NCBI GenBank assembly: GCA_002331625.1
Contig: DCZN01000028.1
Span: 21,338-39,035, forward strand
DNA from: Nitrospira sp. UBA2083
GTDB lineage: Bacteria; Nitrospirota; Nitrospiria; Nitrospirales; Nitrospiraceae
Length of the DNA: 17,698 bases
Direction of reading: 5' to 3'
Of the stretch, positions 15,460-17,698 are shown one piece after another; position 1 is the first letter of the stretch, and each line of letters opens with the position of its first letter. Under the pieces are notes generated by a model. That model ran no database searches and had not been told where the DNA came from. It saw only the letters and a list, made by a program, of their open reading frames with translations. The translations under genes were made by a program, and so were the position numbers.

Positions 15460-16631
15460 AAAAAGCGTTGTTGGCACTGGCGGATGGAACGGTGTTTGAG
15501 GGTCGCGCGCTTGGTTATGAGGGCGAAACCGTCGGCGAGGTCGTCTTCAATACAGCCATGACCGGCTATCAAGAGGTCCTGACCGATCCGTCGTATAAGG
15601 GGCAGATCGTCACGATGACTTGTCCCCATATCGGTAACTATGGGGTTACGTCTGAAGACACAGAATCCCGACGCGCATGGGCAGAGGGATTTGTGGTCAT
15701 GGAAGCCAGTCACCTCGTCAGCAACTGGCGGAGCCAACAAACTCTGCAGGAATCTTTGACGGAGACCAAAGTTGTTGCGATCGAAGGCATTGATACCAGA
15801 GCGTTGACGAGGCACTTGCGGGACCACGGATCCCAGCAAGGATGTATCACACACGTCGATCTTGATCCGGACCGGGCTGTGCGACAAGCCAAACAGGCGC
15901 CGAGCATCATCGGCCGAGACCTGGCCGGTGAGGTGACCTGTGCGCGCCCCTATGACTGGGCGATGGGAACCGGTGATTGGGCACCGGGATCACAGAGCCA
16001 GGAGCCTGGACGATCCAAGCCGTGGCGGGTGGTGGCCTATGACTTTGGCATCAAACACAACATTCTGAGACGATTGGTGGATGTCGGCTGTCAGGTCACG
16101 GTGGTGCCTGCTGCGACGACACTGCATGAGGTCGAGGCGCTCAAGCCTGACGGCATTTTCCTCTCGAACGGGCCAGGCGATCCAGAGGGCGTCCCCTATG
16201 CCGCGCAGGTCGTGGAGAAACTGATCGAGCGATATCCTATCTTCGGAATTTGTTTGGGGCATCAGATTCTCGGCTTAGCGTTTGGCCTCAAGACGTACAA
16301 GTTGAAGTTCGGTCACCATGGAGCCAATCATCCTGTGATGGATCTTCGAACGAGAAAAGTCGAAATTACCTCGCAGAACCATAATTTTGCCGTGCAGGGG
16401 CCTGCAGCGCTTCGTGAGGTGCCGACACACCCACCTGTACTCGATACCCGCTATGGGAAACTGTCGGTTACGCACATCAGCTTGAACGATTATTCGGTGG
16501 AGGGAATGGTGTGTCAGGATCATCCGGTCTTCTCGGTGCAATACCACCCAGAGGCGGCGCCAGGACCTCATGATGCCGCCTATTTGTTTGATGAATTCGT
16601 ACGACTTATGGAGAAACATCATGCGTCATAG
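15456..16631 (+). CDS. carA: Carbamoyl-phosphate synthase small subunit
   Basis: The glutamine amidotransferase half of carbamoyl-phosphate synthase: it hydrolyses glutamine and passes ammonia to CarB for step one of UMP (and arginine) synthesis. The 391-residue protein has the N-terminal CarA domain ([17 protein letters not shown], 31-47) and a class I amidotransferase domain with LSNGPGDP (236-243), the nucleophile Cys266 in FGICLGHQ, and His364 and Glu366 in [10 protein letters not shown], so the triad is complete. The GTG start overlaps the stop of the membrane protein gene as GTGA and follows TGGAGA. carB is not in the window; the lipoprotein peptidase gene sits where it might be expected. 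Confidence 0.97.
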   Translation: MKKALLALADGTVFEGRALGYEGETVGEVVFNTAMTGYQEVLTDPSYKGQIVTMTCPHIGNYGVTSEDTESRRAWAEGFVVMEASHLVSNWRSQQTLQESLTETKVVAIEGIDTRALTRHLRDHGSQQGCITHVDLDPDRAVRQAKQAPSIIGRDLAGEVTCARPYDWAMGTGDWAPGSQSQEPGRSKPWRVVAYDFGIKHNILRRLVDVGCQVTVVPAATTLHEVEALKPDGIFLSNGPGDPEGVPYAAQVVEKLIERYPIFGICLGHQILGLAFGLKTYKLKFGHHGANHPVMDLRTRKVEITSQNHNFAVQGPAALREVPTHPPVLDTRYGKLSVTHISLNDYSVEGMVCQDHPVFSVQYHPEAAPGPHDAAYLFDEFVRLMEKHHAS

Positions 16632-17571
16632 CGTCGCCATGGGCTTGCTCGGACTGGTGTTGTCCGGCTGTACGTTTAATTTCCCGCTGTTCCCGGCCCC
16701 TGGGCCGCTCCAAGAAACTCAGGTTGACGGAACCGGGAAAGCCAAAGTGCTCCTGGTCGAGATTTCCGGCATGATCAGTTCCCAGGAGAAGGAAGGATTC
16801 CGGCCGGCTCCCAGTATGATTGCGAGCGTGAAGGAGCAACTGACGCGGGCGGCGAAGGATGACAGCATCAAAGCCCTTGTGCTTCGCATCAATACGCCAG
16901 GGGGAACGGTGACGGCTTCGGACATTATTTATCACGAGCTCAAAACATTCAAAGCCAATCGTAAGGTTCCCATCATCGCATCCATCATGGATCTCGGAAC
17001 ATCCGGGGGTTACTATATCGCCGCGGCGGCAGACACGGTCGTGGCCCATCCTTCATCCGTGACCGGAAGCATCGGGGTAATCATGCTCACGGTCAACGCC
17101 AAGGGATTGCTCGAGAAAATTGGAGTCGAGGCGACGGCCGTGACCTCGGGGCCTCGCAAAGATATGGGCTCGCCGTTTCGGACCATGACACTCGAAGAGC
17201 GGGCCATTTTCCAAGGCCTGATCGATTCGTTTTATCAGCGGTTCTTGAACATTGTGCAGGAAGGCCGCTCCAACTTGCAGATGGAGCAGATCAAACGATT
17301 GGCGGATGGACGAATCTATACGGGCGAACAGGCCAAGGCCGCGGGGTTGGTTGATGAGATCGGCTATCTGGAAGACGCCGTTGAATTGGCGAAGAAGAAA
17401 GCGGGAGTGACGGAGGCCAAAGTCGTCACCTACAAGCGTCCGGGAGAATACTCCAACAACGTCTATTCGAAACTTGTGGCACCGAACGGACTTGCCAGCC
17501 TTGCCGATTTCGATCTCGCGACATTGGTTCGTGGAGGGACTCCCCAGTTTATGTACTTGTGGATGCCATAG
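16621..17571 (+). CDS. sppA: Signal peptide peptidase SppA, lipoprotein form
   Basis: A serine protease of the S49 family that cleaves remnant signal peptides in the membrane. The 316-residue short form has [14 protein letters not shown] (88-101), the nucleophile Ser128 in GTSGGYY and the general base Lys180 in GPRKDMGSP; the 52-residue spacing equals that of Ser147/Lys199 in B. subtilis SppA. The N-terminus is unusual: [17 protein letters not shown] has a perfect lipobox (LSGC, Cys17), so it is anchored by lipid and not by a membrane helix. The ATG at 16621 has GGAGA 7 bases ahead and overlaps the carA end by 11 bases. An in-frame ATG at 16570 lies deep in carA and is unlikely. Confidence 0.94.
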   Translation: MRHSVAMGLLGLVLSGCTFNFPLFPAPGPLQETQVDGTGKAKVLLVEISGMISSQEKEGFRPAPSMIASVKEQLTRAAKDDSIKALVLRINTPGGTVTASDIIYHELKTFKANRKVPIIASIMDLGTSGGYYIAAAADTVVAHPSSVTGSIGVIMLTVNAKGLLEKIGVEATAVTSGPRKDMGSPFRTMTLEERAIFQGLIDSFYQRFLNIVQEGRSNLQMEQIKRLADGRIYTGEQAKAAGLVDEIGYLEDAVELAKKKAGVTEAKVVTYKRPGEYSNNVYSKLVAPNGLASLADFDLATLVRGGTPQFMYLWMP

Positions 17572-17591
17572 TGTTGGTAGGCGCCGACGGC

Positions 17592-17622
17592 ATGACTGAT
17601 CGTATCGCGGCTGGTACAATAC
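17592..17622 (+). promoter_or_regulatory. Candidate extended -10 promoter at the right end
   Basis: TGGTACAAT (17612-17620) is an extended -10 element (TGN-TACAAT). The region 17 bases upstream (ATGACT/TGACTG) is a weak -35. Transcription would start near 17627, shortly before the ATG at 17650. Confidence 0.35.
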
Positions 17623-17649
17623 TCGTCAGTTCTAATCCGAAGATTCGAT

Positions 17650-17698
17650 ATGACACGGCCGACAGATCAGAAGTTCGACGTACTGTTTTCGCAACCCT
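17650..17698 (+). CDS. Possible start of a further gene, cut by the window end
   Basis: An ATG opens a frame of 16 codons (MTRPTDQKFDVLFSQP) that runs off the window. It lies about 23 bases after a predicted transcription start, but has no clear ribosome site. A second open frame from ATG 17592 also runs to the end. The product cannot be identified from so few residues. Confidence 0.25.
   Translation, partial: MTRPTDQKFDVLFSQP

Noticed and set aside
16570..16620. A longer N-terminus for sppA
   Set aside because: It would overlap carA by 62 bases, lacks a ribosome site and would bury the lipobox signal peptide; the ATG at 16621 has GGAGA and a proper lipoprotein signal.

Overview
The window looks like chromosomal DNA of a Gram-negative bacterium with moderately high GC. 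The mix of genes (RpoS-like sigma factor, DksA-type protein, a type I dihydroorotase gene in a PyrR-controlled operon, many lipoproteins, a CorA-like protein with a very large N-terminal part) reminds me of Nitrospira or a close relative in Nitrospirota. This is an inference from gene style, not a database result. I see no transposase, integrase, CRISPR array, tRNA or rRNA.

Left part (1-2932, all plus strand): the 3' part of an RpoS-like sigma factor, apt (adenine salvage) 5 bases behind it, a DksA/TraR zinc-finger regulator with a Lys/Pro/Ala-rich N-terminal extension, queC (7-deazaguanine synthesis) and an exported monoheme cytochrome c.

Middle part (2981-11652): an envelope-flavoured accessory region. 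It holds two paralogous SEL1-repeat lipoproteins (minus), a YqgE/AlgH-family protein that unusually carries a signal peptide (plus), a small basic unknown protein with a perfect Shine-Dalgarno (minus), an unknown exported 386-residue protein (plus), a THUMP-type 23S rRNA methyltransferase (plus), a 548-residue CorA-like membrane protein with a GMN motif (plus), and an alpha/beta-hydrolase lipoprotein (minus). Three gene-poor gaps of about 350-430 bases lie between these genes.

Right part (11763-17571, plus): a pyrimidine biosynthesis operon, pyrR-pyrB-pyrC-DUF4149-carA-sppA. It starts with a TTGACA promoter and a classic PyrR attenuator: a PyrR-binding hairpin, an antiterminator strand that can pair with the terminator, and a Rho-independent terminator with seven T. 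The 3' arm of that terminator contains AGGAGG, placed as a Shine-Dalgarno for an in-frame GTG. The last three junctions (pyrC/DUF4149, DUF4149/carA, carA/sppA) are 4 bases apart or overlapping, so a membrane protein and a lipoprotein signal-peptide peptidase appear to be expressed with UMP synthesis enzymes. The window ends in what may be the start of another gene with an extended -10 promoter.

No wholly new multi-gene system is evident. The most interesting items are the combined attenuator and ribosome-binding site of the pyr operon, with a heptamer repeat inside its leader; the CorA-like protein; the exported YqgE; and the unknown protein with two His-less helices resembling M48 peptidase helices.
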